Shown here one piece after another: positions 35,215 to 42,651 of a DNA stretch of 64,000 nt (its first letter is position 1; each line of letters starts with the position of its first letter). Source of the stretch: an uncultured Oscillospiraceae bacterium. Its GTDB lineage: Bacteria; Bacillota; Clostridia; Oscillospirales; Acutalibacteraceae. The stretch lies in assembly GCA_905193225.1 (NCBI GenBank), contig CAJJNV010000002.1, forward strand, positions 51,816-115,815. The letters run 5' to 3'. Made by a program: the position numbers and the translations under genes. The notes beneath the pieces are model-generated. The model was not told the origin of the DNA, made no database searches, and was given only the letters and a program-made list of their open reading frames with translations.

Positions 35215-37407
35215 ATGAACTTTGTTAAAAAAACAGTCAGAGCAGCCTTGACCCTTGCTTTGGCCGCTTCGGTTGCCGTACCCTTGGGGCTTTCTTCTTC
35301 GGCGCTGAATTATACCATCGACCCCAAAGACCGCTATTCCGGAACCCCCGATTCCATTACCATTCCGGCTCTTGACGATTCCAAAAGGTCGACAATTTAC
35401 TACGGAGATATTGATTATGACTCGGCAATTACCGCTAACGATGCACTGATGACCCTTCAGGCTTCGGTGGAAACCCGTCAGCTTACCGAGTATCAGACGG
35501 CACGTGCCAACGTTGACGGTTCAAAGGATGACAAGGACAAGGATATGATTACCGTAACCGATGCCCTTCAGACGCTTCAGCGTTCGGTTCGTCTGCCTGT
35601 CGTTTTCGGCGCCGAAAAGGCCGTTGTGGACCAGGCTCTTAATCTTAAAATAAAGCTTAAATGCCACGAGGACGGAACCTTTAAGGTTCTTCAGGTTTCC
35701 GACTTCCAGGATAACTGTGCGGCCGGCCAGGTTATTAAGGACGGCACCGTGCAGCGCTTTAACGCCATGATAGACGAGGCCGATCCCGATCTCGTTGTTA
35801 TCACCGGCGACAATATTTGGCCCTGCCCTCTTGAAACCGAAGATCAGTTCAGAGCTTATGTCGACAAAATGGTTGCTAAGCTGGAAAACGAGGGTATTCC
35901 CTGGGCCATAACCTACGGTAACCACGACAATGATATGGGTGATTTTGATGCCATACGCACCGATGTCAGAAAATGGCGTCAGCAGGAGATTTACGAATCC
36001 TATCCCCACTGCGTAGCCTCCGCAGGACCTGAGGGAGTCTTCGGAATAGGCAACTATGTTCTTCCCATTCTTACAAACGATGAAAGCTCCATTGCTTTTA
36101 ATGTATGGTGCATTGATACCGGCGACTACAACCAGAATCTCAACACCGACGGACTTTATTACGATTACAAAAATCAGGACCTTATTAACAAAGGCTACTA
36201 CACCAGCTATGATCCCGGCAGTAAATATGACTTTGTTAAATATGACCAGCAGCTTTGGTACTACAACACCTCAATGATTATGGAAAACTACAACGGTGCA
36301 AAAATTCCCGGAGCATTTTTTGCTCATGTTTGTTTGCCCGAGCACGAGCTGGTTGACACTCACAAGAACGACCCCGAAGTGAACTTCAAGGGAATGAACA
36401 AGGAGGGCTTTGCCACCGGTCCTGTTAACTCCCATATGTTCGACACTATGAAGCAGCGCGGCGACATCACCGGCTTCTATGTGGGACACGATCATATTAA
36501 CAATTCCTCGGGCATGTGGCAGGGCATTGAGCTTGGCTTTGCCGGCGCTCTTACCACCGATATGTACGGCAGCTACAACGCCGCAGGCAACCCCGTTCAG
36601 GTTAGCCCCGAGACCCAGGGAGGCCGTATTTTCACCATTAAGCAGGGCGAAAACGGCAACCCCGCCACCGTTTCCAACGAGTGGGTAGCATACGACTGGA
36701 TCCGTGAGACCAACGGTTCGGATAAAACCACCGAAATCGGCGAAGGCCCCTTCGACGGAGAGGTTGTCGCTATTGAAGCAGGAAAGAGCATTCAAAAGCG
36801 CGTTTCCGGATATGACGAAACTCCCTTCGATAAATCGGCTGCCTCCAACGCCATTGTTTCGGTGAACAGCAACAGAGGTTATAACAGATCCGCAGGCCTT
36901 TCGATCTATAAGGGCGGAAAGGTTACCGCTCCCGACGATAAGGGCAGAATAGACAACACCGCTCTTGCAATTTCTCTCGACAATCCCCAAACCCTCGGAA
37001 AGACCAAATATCTGAGAGTATGGGTAGACTTCTCCAAGATCGATTTCCGCGCAGCAAGCTTTGGCCTTGTTGCCGAGGACGGAACAATCTATTCCACCGA
37101 CAATAAGAACGAGGCCGGGACCTGCTTCTATTACCTTGCCGAAGGTCAGGAAAGCTGGAAGACCCTCAGAAACGGCGGCGACGGCTGCTTCGGAACATCT
37201 CAGGGCATAAGCGTTAAGGACTTCAAGGGTTGGCTTGCCTTCCCGGTCAGCGACTTTGTTTCTGCCGGTGAAAATTCGACGGCCATTTCTTCCGATACCG
37301 TGGTTAAAGAAATGTTTATGTTCTTCGACTACTCGGATGTAAGTATGCAGGGTAAAGGCTTCTATCTTGATGAAATCGGCCTTGTAAGACAATTCTGGAA
37401 CTTCTGA
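35215..37407 (+). CDS. Secreted metallophosphoesterase with N-terminal dockerin-like repeats (copy 2)
   Basis: A 730-residue paralogue of the preceding protein, with the same order: signal peptide (residues 1-31, ending near SSSA), dockerin-like repeats (GDIDYDSAITANDALMTLQ and ITVTDALQTLQRSVR), phosphoesterase motifs (LQVSDFQDN, VVITGDNIW, YGNHDNDMG, FYVGHDHINNSSG) and the C-terminal sandwich. Identity is high in the catalytic part and lower in the repeats and tail, pointing to an older tandem duplication. Preceded by aaaaaggag. The 144-base gap has a GC-rich hairpin but no clear terminator, so both may share the upstream promoter. Confidence 0.88.
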   Translation: MNFVKKTVRAALTLALAASVAVPLGLSSSALNYTIDPKDRYSGTPDSITIPALDDSKRSTIYYGDIDYDSAITANDALMTLQASVETRQLTEYQTARANVDGSKDDKDKDMITVTDALQTLQRSVRLPVVFGAEKAVVDQALNLKIKLKCHEDGTFKVLQVSDFQDNCAAGQVIKDGTVQRFNAMIDEADPDLVVITGDNIWPCPLETEDQFRAYVDKMVAKLENEGIPWAITYGNHDNDMGDFDAIRTDVRKWRQQEIYESYPHCVASAGPEGVFGIGNYVLPILTNDESSIAFNVWCIDTGDYNQNLNTDGLYYDYKNQDLINKGYYTSYDPGSKYDFVKYDQQLWYYNTSMIMENYNGAKIPGAFFAHVCLPEHELVDTHKNDPEVNFKGMNKEGFATGPVNSHMFDTMKQRGDITGFYVGHDHINNSSGMWQGIELGFAGALTTDMYGSYNAAGNPVQVSPETQGGRIFTIKQGENGNPATVSNEWVAYDWIRETNGSDKTTEIGEGPFDGEVVAIEAGKSIQKRVSGYDETPFDKSAASNAIVSVNSNRGYNRSAGLSIYKGGKVTAPDDKGRIDNTALAISLDNPQTLGKTKYLRVWVDFSKIDFRAASFGLVAEDGTIYSTDNKNEAGTCFYYLAEGQESWKTLRNGGDGCFGTSQGISVKDFKGWLAFPVSDFVSAGENSTAISSDTVVKEMFMFFDYSDVSMQGKGFYLDEIGLVRQFWNF

Positions 37408-37519
37408 TTCGGATAAAAAAACTTTAATCGGATTAAGTTAAATTCACTTGTCGGATTTTTCGAAAAGATAATTTAACGGATGAATACCGATTGGTTTTCA
37501 GATTGCTGAATTAAAAAAC

Positions 37520-37557
37520 AACAAACGGGAACCGGTTTTGCCGGTTTCCGTTTTTGT
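37520..37557 (+). terminator. Intrinsic terminator after the metallophosphoesterase pair
   Basis: Inverted repeat acaaacgggaaccgg / ccggtttccgtttttgt with a T-rich 3' arm. Confidence 0.88.
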
Positions 37558-37576
37558 TTTCAATAACATTAGTGTG

Positions 37577-37705
37577 CAGCTCAAAAATGTTTGAGTTCCT
37601 GTTTCGCTCTTTTCGCTTGAAAATGCATAGATTTAACGGTGCTTTTCAAGACAACGAATTTTGGAAACGGGAAATCTTATGTTTTTGATTGCACTTTTTG
37701 AGTTG
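37577..37705. ncRNA. Candidate rod-shaped structured RNA in the 542-base gap before hydC
   Basis: Three nested helices can form: 37577-37587 with 37695-37705 (CAGCTCAAAAA / TTTTTGAGTTG), 37598-37605 with 37664-37671 (CCTGTTTC / GAAACGGG), and 37616-37626 with 37641-37650 (CTTGAAAA-GC / GCTTTTCAAG), separated by internal loops of 10-23 bases. A T run follows at 37715-37720. This long interrupted rod recalls 6S RNA, but the sequence was not matched to a family and the strand is uncertain. No convincing coding frame covers it. Confidence 0.35.
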
Positions 37706-37859
37706 GATAATCGGTTTTTTAAAAAAGAAATGCAAGGATATTACACATCGGCGCGGGACATCTTGTCTGTTAAAAAACATATAATGTAAAAGGGAAATAG
37801 TGCACAAAAAAATGCCTTTATTTTTTGTGGAAAAACTGTCAAAACAAATCATTTTCCTA

Positions 37860-37887
37860 TTGTTTTTTTAGAGTTATGTGTTATAAT
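37860..37887 (+). promoter_or_regulatory. Promoter of the hydrogenase operon
   Basis: TTGTTT (37860-37865), 16-base spacer, perfect TATAAT (37882-37887), about 60 bases before hydC. All ten downstream genes are on the same strand with short gaps or overlaps, so this may drive the whole operon. Confidence 0.65.
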
Positions 37888-37949
37888 CATAAGTGTTATG
37901 TGTAAAAGCCATAACTGTATACTTGAAACAGAAATCAGGAGGAATATGA

Positions 37950-38426
37950 ATGGCACTTACAAACGAACAAAAGGAGCAAAAGCTTCAGGAATTGAGAGTA
38001 TTTATTGCCGAACATAAGGACAGCAAGGGTCCCCTTATGCCCATTATGCAAAAGGCGCAGGATCTTTTCGGATTCCTTCCTCTCGAAACCCAGAGCCTTA
38101 TTGCCGACTCACTCGGCATCCCCGTATCGGAGGTTTACGGCGTGGCTACGTTTTATGCTCAGTTCTCCCTTGAGCCCAAGGGCGAAAACATCATAAGCAT
38201 CTGCACCGGTACTGCCTGCTATGTTAAGGGAGCGCAGGCCGTTGTTGACGAAGCCGAAAAGGAACTGGGAATTCCCTGCGGCAAAACCAGCAAGGACGGT
38301 AAATTTACCCTTCAGGGAACGCGATGTCTCGGATGTTGCGGACTTGCTCCGGTCGTGGTTATAAACGATGATGTATACGGAAAGGTCACTCCCGAAATGA
38401 TGAAGGATATTCTCGCCAAATACTGA
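37950..38426 (+). CDS. hydC: NuoE-like [2Fe-2S] subunit of bifurcating [FeFe] hydrogenase (HydC)
   Basis: A 158-residue thioredoxin-fold ferredoxin. Cluster ligands lie in CTGTACYVKGA and in TRCLGCCGLAPVV. GVATFYAQFSLEPKG is the family signature. It passes electrons between the NADH site in HydB and HydA. It opens the operon, while hydB and hydA lie about 4 kb downstream. Ribosome site caggagg. Confidence 0.92.
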   Translation: MALTNEQKEQKLQELRVFIAEHKDSKGPLMPIMQKAQDLFGFLPLETQSLIADSLGIPVSEVYGVATFYAQFSLEPKGENIISICTGTACYVKGAQAVVDEAEKELGIPCGKTSKDGKFTLQGTRCLGCCGLAPVVVINDDVYGKVTPEMMKDILAKY

Positions 38427-38449
38427 TATATTGTCAGGGAGGAAATAAA

Positions 38450-38806
38450 GTGAAAATCTCAGAGATAAGAGATCTGCTTGACGCCGAGCTGCTGACCGGT
38501 GAGGATTGCAGCGACCGAGAGGTCTTTTCGGCCTGCGGAAGCGATATGATGAGCGATGTTCTGGCCTATGTTAAGGATCAGGCGGTGTTGCTCACCGGTC
38601 TTGTCAATTCCCAGGTTATCAGGACGGCTGAAATGATGGATATGGTATGCATTGTTTTTGTGAGAAGTAAACGGCCGACCGAAGAAATGCTCGAGCTTGC
38701 CAAGGACAGCGGCATTGTCGTTATGTGCACCAAAAAGCGTATGTATGAGGCCTGCGGAAAACTTTATGCAGGCGGGCTGAAAAGCAATAAAAGCAGCAAA
38801 GGGTGA
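38450..38806 (+). CDS. DRTGG-domain protein 1
   Basis: A 118-residue soluble protein starting with GTG 38450 after caggga ggaaataaa. It resembles the small DRTGG-type proteins commonly encoded near clostridial hydrogenases: VLAYVKDQAVLLTGLVNSQVIRTAEMMDM and CIVFVRSKRPTEEMLELA. The domain is thought to bind small ligands or nucleotides. Its stop overlaps the region of the next start. The exact role is unknown; a second such protein lies at 40606-40938. Confidence 0.75.
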   Translation: MKISEIRDLLDAELLTGEDCSDREVFSACGSDMMSDVLAYVKDQAVLLTGLVNSQVIRTAEMMDMVCIVFVRSKRPTEEMLELAKDSGIVVMCTKKRMYEACGKLYAGGLKSNKSSKG

Positions 38807-38811
38807 TCGCT

Positions 38812-39234
38812 ATGTCGGATGTAATAAAGCTGCATTACGATGTTGACGGCGAAAACTTCACATCGGCGGGGGAAGCCTCGGTCAATGTGAAAAAACAACT
38901 CCGTCAGATGGGATTCCCGACCGAGGTCATTCGCAGAGTCTCCATCGCCATGTACGAAGGCGAGATCAATATGGTCATTCACGCCGGCGGAGGATATGCC
39001 GATGTCAATGTGTCGTCCGACCGTATCGAAATCATACTTAAGGATCACGGCCCGGGAATAAAGGACGTTGCCCTTGCTATGAAAGAGGGCTATTCCACCG
39101 CCCCCGATCACATCAGATCGCTTGGATTCGGCGCCGGAATGGGACTTCCCAATATGAAGCGGTATTCGGATGAAATGGACATTCAGTCGACCGTAGGCGT
39201 CGGAACCACCGTTACAATGGTTATAATTCCTTGA
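38812..39234 (+). CDS. RsbW/SpoIIAB-like GHKL ATPase
   Basis: About 140 residues from ATG 38812. It has the N-box YEGEINMVIHAGGG, DHGPGIKDV and GAGMGLPNMKRYSDEM, as in anti-sigma-factor kinases. There is no partner sigma factor or anti-anti-sigma gene here, so it more likely acts as a nucleotide-dependent switch within the hydrogenase regulatory set. Confidence 0.82.
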   Translation: MSDVIKLHYDVDGENFTSAGEASVNVKKQLRQMGFPTEVIRRVSIAMYEGEINMVIHAGGGYADVNVSSDRIEIILKDHGPGIKDVALAMKEGYSTAPDHIRSLGFGAGMGLPNMKRYSDEMDIQSTVGVGTTVTMVIIP

Positions 39235-39320
39235 ATTCTTGTGTGGAAAAAGAGCTCAGACGCTTTTTTAGGGCACGGTTCATAAATCACAATAAAAGGC
39301 TTTGATGCGAGGTGAGAACA

Positions 39321-40616
39321 ATGAATACATATCAGCACTCGGTGTTGCTTGACGCAGCAAAGTGTAAAGGCTGTACCCATTGTCTCAAGCATTGTCCCAC
39401 CGAGGCCATACGCATAAGAGAGGGCCGGGCGGTCATTGATTCGTCCCGCTGTATCGACTGCGGCGAATGTATCAGGGTATGTCCCTATAAGGCAAAAAAA
39501 GCGGTGTACGACAAGCTCAGCGAGATATCCCGCTTCAAATGGAAGATTGCTCTGCCTGCACCTACTCTTTACGGTCAGTTTGACAATCTCGACGATATCG
39601 ACTATGTCCTGCAGGGCCTTATCGATTATGGATTCGACGAGGTTTATGAGGTGGCGAGAGCGGCCGAGCTTGTTTCGGCATATACCCGAGAGTATATGAA
39701 ACGCTCCGACCTTAAAAAACCGGTTATAAGCTCTGCCTGCCCCGTAGCGGTCAGGCTTATAAGCTTAAGGTTTCCTTATCTTTGCGAAAATGTTATGAAG
39801 CTGCTTCCGCCTATGGAAATTGCTGCGATGCTGGCCAAAAGGGAGGCACAGAAAGCTCACCCCGAGCTTTCAAAAGAGGATATAGGAGTGTGTTTCATTT
39901 CTCCCTGTCCCGCCAAGGTCAGCTATGTTAAAAACCGCAGCAAGCAGGAACCGAGCTTTGTGGACTGCGTGGTCTCGGTAAGCGATATCTATTTTGAACT
40001 GCTTAACCATATGGATAGATCAAAAACTCCCAAGATCAGCTCGGGCACCGGAATGATCGGACTGAGCTGGGCCACGTCGGGGGGAGAATCAACCGCCATT
40101 TTCAACGACAAATATCTTGCGGCCGACGGAATCGAAAATATAATCCGCGTGCTCGACAAGATCGAAAACGACGATTTGCCGAAGCTTGAGTTTATTGAGC
40201 TTAATGCCTGCCCGGGCGGCTGCGTCGGAGGGGTAATGACGGTGGAGAATCCTTTTATCGCAAAGGCCAGACTTCAGACCCTTCGCAGATATATGCCGGT
40301 TTCTCAGAACTGGGATTTTGAAAGCGAAAAGACCGGTGTGCCGGACGATTTTTACATCAAAAAGCAGCTTGAATACCGTCCGATAAATCAGCTGGACGAC
40401 GATCGTCAGGTTTCCATCAGGATGATGGCCGACATTCAGCGGATATACGAAGCTCTTCCATGCCTCGACTGCGGTTCCTGCGGAGCACCAACCTGCCGCG
40501 CCTTTGCCGAGGACATTGTTAAGGGAGAGGCCGAAGAGGACGGATGCATCGTGCGTATGAGAGAAATGCTTGAACACCTTAACGCCAAGAATAAGGAGCA
40601 ACAAAATGACGGTTGA
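39321..40616 (+). CDS. Second [FeFe] hydrogenase-like protein with modified H-cluster motifs
   Basis: A 431-residue protein from ATG 39321 (gaggtgag upstream). N-terminus: two [4Fe-4S] ferredoxin motifs, KCKGCTHCLKHCP and RCIDCGECIRVCP. The middle is a hydrogenase large-subunit fold whose three H-cluster motifs are altered but keep the cysteines: SSACPVAVR, ISPCPAKVSY and ELNACPGGCVGGVM. The C-terminus has a cluster motif, CLDCGSCGAPTCRAFA, as in Fe4-type domains. Unlike canonical enzymes it lacks the conserved tryptophan of motif L1 and the glutamate of L2. It is probably an H2-sensing or electron-relay protein rather than a fast hydrogenase. It lies between switch-type genes (GHKL, DRTGG), which supports a sensory role. 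Confidence 0.85.
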   Translation: MNTYQHSVLLDAAKCKGCTHCLKHCPTEAIRIREGRAVIDSSRCIDCGECIRVCPYKAKKAVYDKLSEISRFKWKIALPAPTLYGQFDNLDDIDYVLQGLIDYGFDEVYEVARAAELVSAYTREYMKRSDLKKPVISSACPVAVRLISLRFPYLCENVMKLLPPMEIAAMLAKREAQKAHPELSKEDIGVCFISPCPAKVSYVKNRSKQEPSFVDCVVSVSDIYFELLNHMDRSKTPKISSGTGMIGLSWATSGGESTAIFNDKYLAADGIENIIRVLDKIENDDLPKLEFIELNACPGGCVGGVMTVENPFIAKARLQTLRRYMPVSQNWDFESEKTGVPDDFYIKKQLEYRPINQLDDDRQVSIRMMADIQRIYEALPCLDCGSCGAPTCRAFAEDIVKGEAEEDGCIVRMREMLEHLNAKNKEQQNDG

Positions 40617-40938
40617 ATGTCTTGTTAAGCAGCTTGAACTTGAAACGCTCTGCCTGCCCGAAGGGGAGAGAAAAATTCAGTACGGATACTGCGGAGACCT
40701 GCTCAGCTGGGTAATGGGAAGAGCCAAAAGCGGAAACGCTTGGATAACCATTATGAACAACATCAATGTTGTGGCGGTGGCGAGTCTTGCCGATGTGTCC
40801 TGCGTTATCTTTGCCGAAGGAACCGATGTTCCCGACGAGGTGATTAAAAGGGCCGAGGCACAGGGTATTAACCTTTTGAGAAGCGAGCTTCCCGCATATG
40901 AGCTTTGCGGGCGGATATATAAGCTTTGCGATGAATAA
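40606..40938 (+). CDS. DRTGG-domain protein 2
   Basis: A 110-residue protein starting at ATG 40606, overlapping the previous gene by 11 bases. It shares the pattern of DRTGG protein 1: GYCGDLLSWVMGRAKSGNAWITIMNN style N-terminus, then VVAVASLADVSCVIFAEG and PDEVIKRAEAQGINLL. Probably the partner or paralogue of that protein; ligand unknown. Overlaps the PHP gene by 8 bases. Confidence 0.75.
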   Translation: MTVECLVKQLELETLCLPEGERKIQYGYCGDLLSWVMGRAKSGNAWITIMNNINVVAVASLADVSCVIFAEGTDVPDEVIKRAEAQGINLLRSELPAYELCGRIYKLCDE

Positions 40939-41674
40939 ATATTTTTACGATTTTCACATACATTCCTGCCTGTCGCCCTGCGGCGACAACGATATGACCC
41001 CCGAAAACATTGCCGGGATGGCCTCCTTAAAAGGACTTAACATTCTGGCGCTGACCGATCATAATTCCTGTAAAAACTGCCCGGCGTTTTTTGCCGCCTG
41101 CAAAAAGAACGGCATAATTCCCATTGCGGGTATGGAGCTTACCACCGCCGAGGACATTCATATCGTGACGCTTTTTGAAAGCCTCGACGACGCTATGCGT
41201 TTCGATGAACGCATACAAAGCGAACGCAATCTCATCGAAAACAGGATCGACATTTTCGGAGATCAGATCATTTACGATAAAGACGACAAACAAAGCGGAA
41301 TTGAAAAACATCTTCTTCCCAACGCCACCAACCTGTCCGTCGAACAGGGGTTTGCTCTTGCAAATGAGTACGGCGGATTTTGCTATCCCGCACACATAGA
41401 CAGGGAGGCAAACGGCATTGTCGCCACCCTCGGTACATTTCCCGATGCGCCTGATTTTTGCTGTGTTGAATATCGGGACGGGGAAAAAAGAGCCGAATAT
41501 GAAAAACGCTTTCCGAATTTGAAGGGAAAGGCGGTTATTGTCAGCTCGGACGCCCATTATTTGTGGGACATTAACGAGGCTGAAAATTTCCTTGTTATAG
41601 ACGACGAGCCTTACAGCGGCGACAGGGTAAGAAAAGAGGTTTTTAAACTTTTGAAGGGCGGTGAACAGGGTTGA
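40931..41674 (+). CDS. PHP-domain phosphoesterase
   Basis: A 247-residue metallo-phosphoesterase from ATG 40931. Metal-binding motifs of the PHP fold are present: YDFHIHSCLSPCG, LALTDHNSC, AGMELTTAEDIHIV, YPAHIDRE and VSSDAHYLWD. Related proteins act on nucleotides or histidinol phosphate. In this operon it may degrade a nucleotide signal made or sensed by the DRTGG/GHKL proteins, which is inference. It ends in an overlap with the next gene. Confidence 0.87.
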   Translation: MNKYFYDFHIHSCLSPCGDNDMTPENIAGMASLKGLNILALTDHNSCKNCPAFFAACKKNGIIPIAGMELTTAEDIHIVTLFESLDDAMRFDERIQSERNLIENRIDIFGDQIIYDKDDKQSGIEKHLLPNATNLSVEQGFALANEYGGFCYPAHIDREANGIVATLGTFPDAPDFCCVEYRDGEKRAEYEKRFPNLKGKAVIVSSDAHYLWDINEAENFLVIDDEPYSGDRVRKEVFKLLKGGEQG

Positions 41675-42222
41675 AGGAGCTTTCCTTAAACATTCTCGAT
41701 ATTGCCGAAAATTCGGTTAAAGCGGGAGCAAAAAAGGTGGAGCTTAGCCTTAAAGAAACCGATGAAACCTTTGAATTTTCGGTTTCGGACGACGGCTGCG
41801 GTATGACCCCTGAAAAGCTTAAAATGGTCACCGACCCGTTTTTCACCTCCCGCACCACCAGAAAGGTGGGACTGGGAATACCCCTTTTAAAAATGCTTTG
41901 CGAGCAGACCGGCGGACATATGTCCATCACATCGGTAAGTGAACAGCTCGACAAGCAGCACCACGGAACGGTCACTACCGCTTTGTTTTATAAAAATCAT
42001 ATCGATTTTCTCCCCTTAGGCGACATCGTCTCGACCGTGACGACATTCATCCAGGGAAGCCCCGATATCGAGCTTGTCTATTCCCACTCTTTGCCCGACG
42101 GACGGGTGGTAGAGCTTGATACAAGGGAACTTAAAGAGGTTTTGGGGGACGTACCCCTCTCAAGCCCCGAGGTTATTATTTGGATAAAAGAATTTTTGTC
42201 CGATCAGTATACAAAAAGATAG
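41671..42222 (+). CDS. GHKL ATPase, histidine-kinase-like domain only
   Basis: A 183-residue protein starting with TTG 41671, overlapping the PHP stop. It has the N-box LNILDIAENSVKAGAKKV, G1 box SDDGCGMTPEK and G2 box VGLGIPLLKML of sensor-kinase ATPases, but no dimerisation/phospho-histidine domain, transmembrane part or response-regulator neighbour. A standalone ATP-binding switch protein of the hydrogenase operon. Confidence 0.83.
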   Translation: MKELSLNILDIAENSVKAGAKKVELSLKETDETFEFSVSDDGCGMTPEKLKMVTDPFFTSRTTRKVGLGIPLLKMLCEQTGGHMSITSVSEQLDKQHHGTVTTALFYKNHIDFLPLGDIVSTVTTFIQGSPDIELVYSHSLPDGRVVELDTRELKEVLGDVPLSSPEVIIWIKEFLSDQYTKR

Positions 42223-42264
42223 GCCAAGGTGCTCCGAGGCCTTAAACAGAAAGGATTTGTTATT

Positions 42265-42636
42265 ATGAAATCATTGGCAGAGCTTGCCGCAATCAGAGAC
42301 AAAATGAAGGATAAGGTTGCACTGCGCGAGGGACACGCCGGCACAAGAATAGTCGTCGGAATGGCCACCTGCGGTATTTCGGCAGGTGCAAGACCGGTGC
42401 TCAACGCCTTTGTTGAAGAGGTTGCAAAGGAAGGTCTTTCGGAAACCGTAACCGTTTCTCAGACCGGATGTATCGGTATTTGCCAGTATGAGCCTGTCGT
42501 TGAGATATTCGAAGGCGATAAGGAAAAGGTAACTTATGTTAAAATGACTCCCGAAAAGGTAAAGAGGGTCATGGCCGAACACATTAAAGGCGGAAATATT
42601 GTGACCGAATACACCATCGGAAGCATTGAAGCATAA
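42265..42636 (+). CDS. [2Fe-2S] ferredoxin, thioredoxin-like
   Basis: A 123-residue protein from ATG 42265 (aaaggatttg upstream). Cysteine ligands lie in GMATCGISAGARPV and SQTGCIGICQYEPVV, as in the thioredoxin-fold ferredoxins found between hydC and hydB in many Clostridia. It probably shuttles electrons within the hydrogenase complex. Confidence 0.88.
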   Translation: MKSLAELAAIRDKMKDKVALREGHAGTRIVVGMATCGISAGARPVLNAFVEEVAKEGLSETVTVSQTGCIGICQYEPVVEIFEGDKEKVTYVKMTPEKVKRVMAEHIKGGNIVTEYTIGSIEA

Positions 42637-42651
42637 TTTGGAGGGTAAAAA

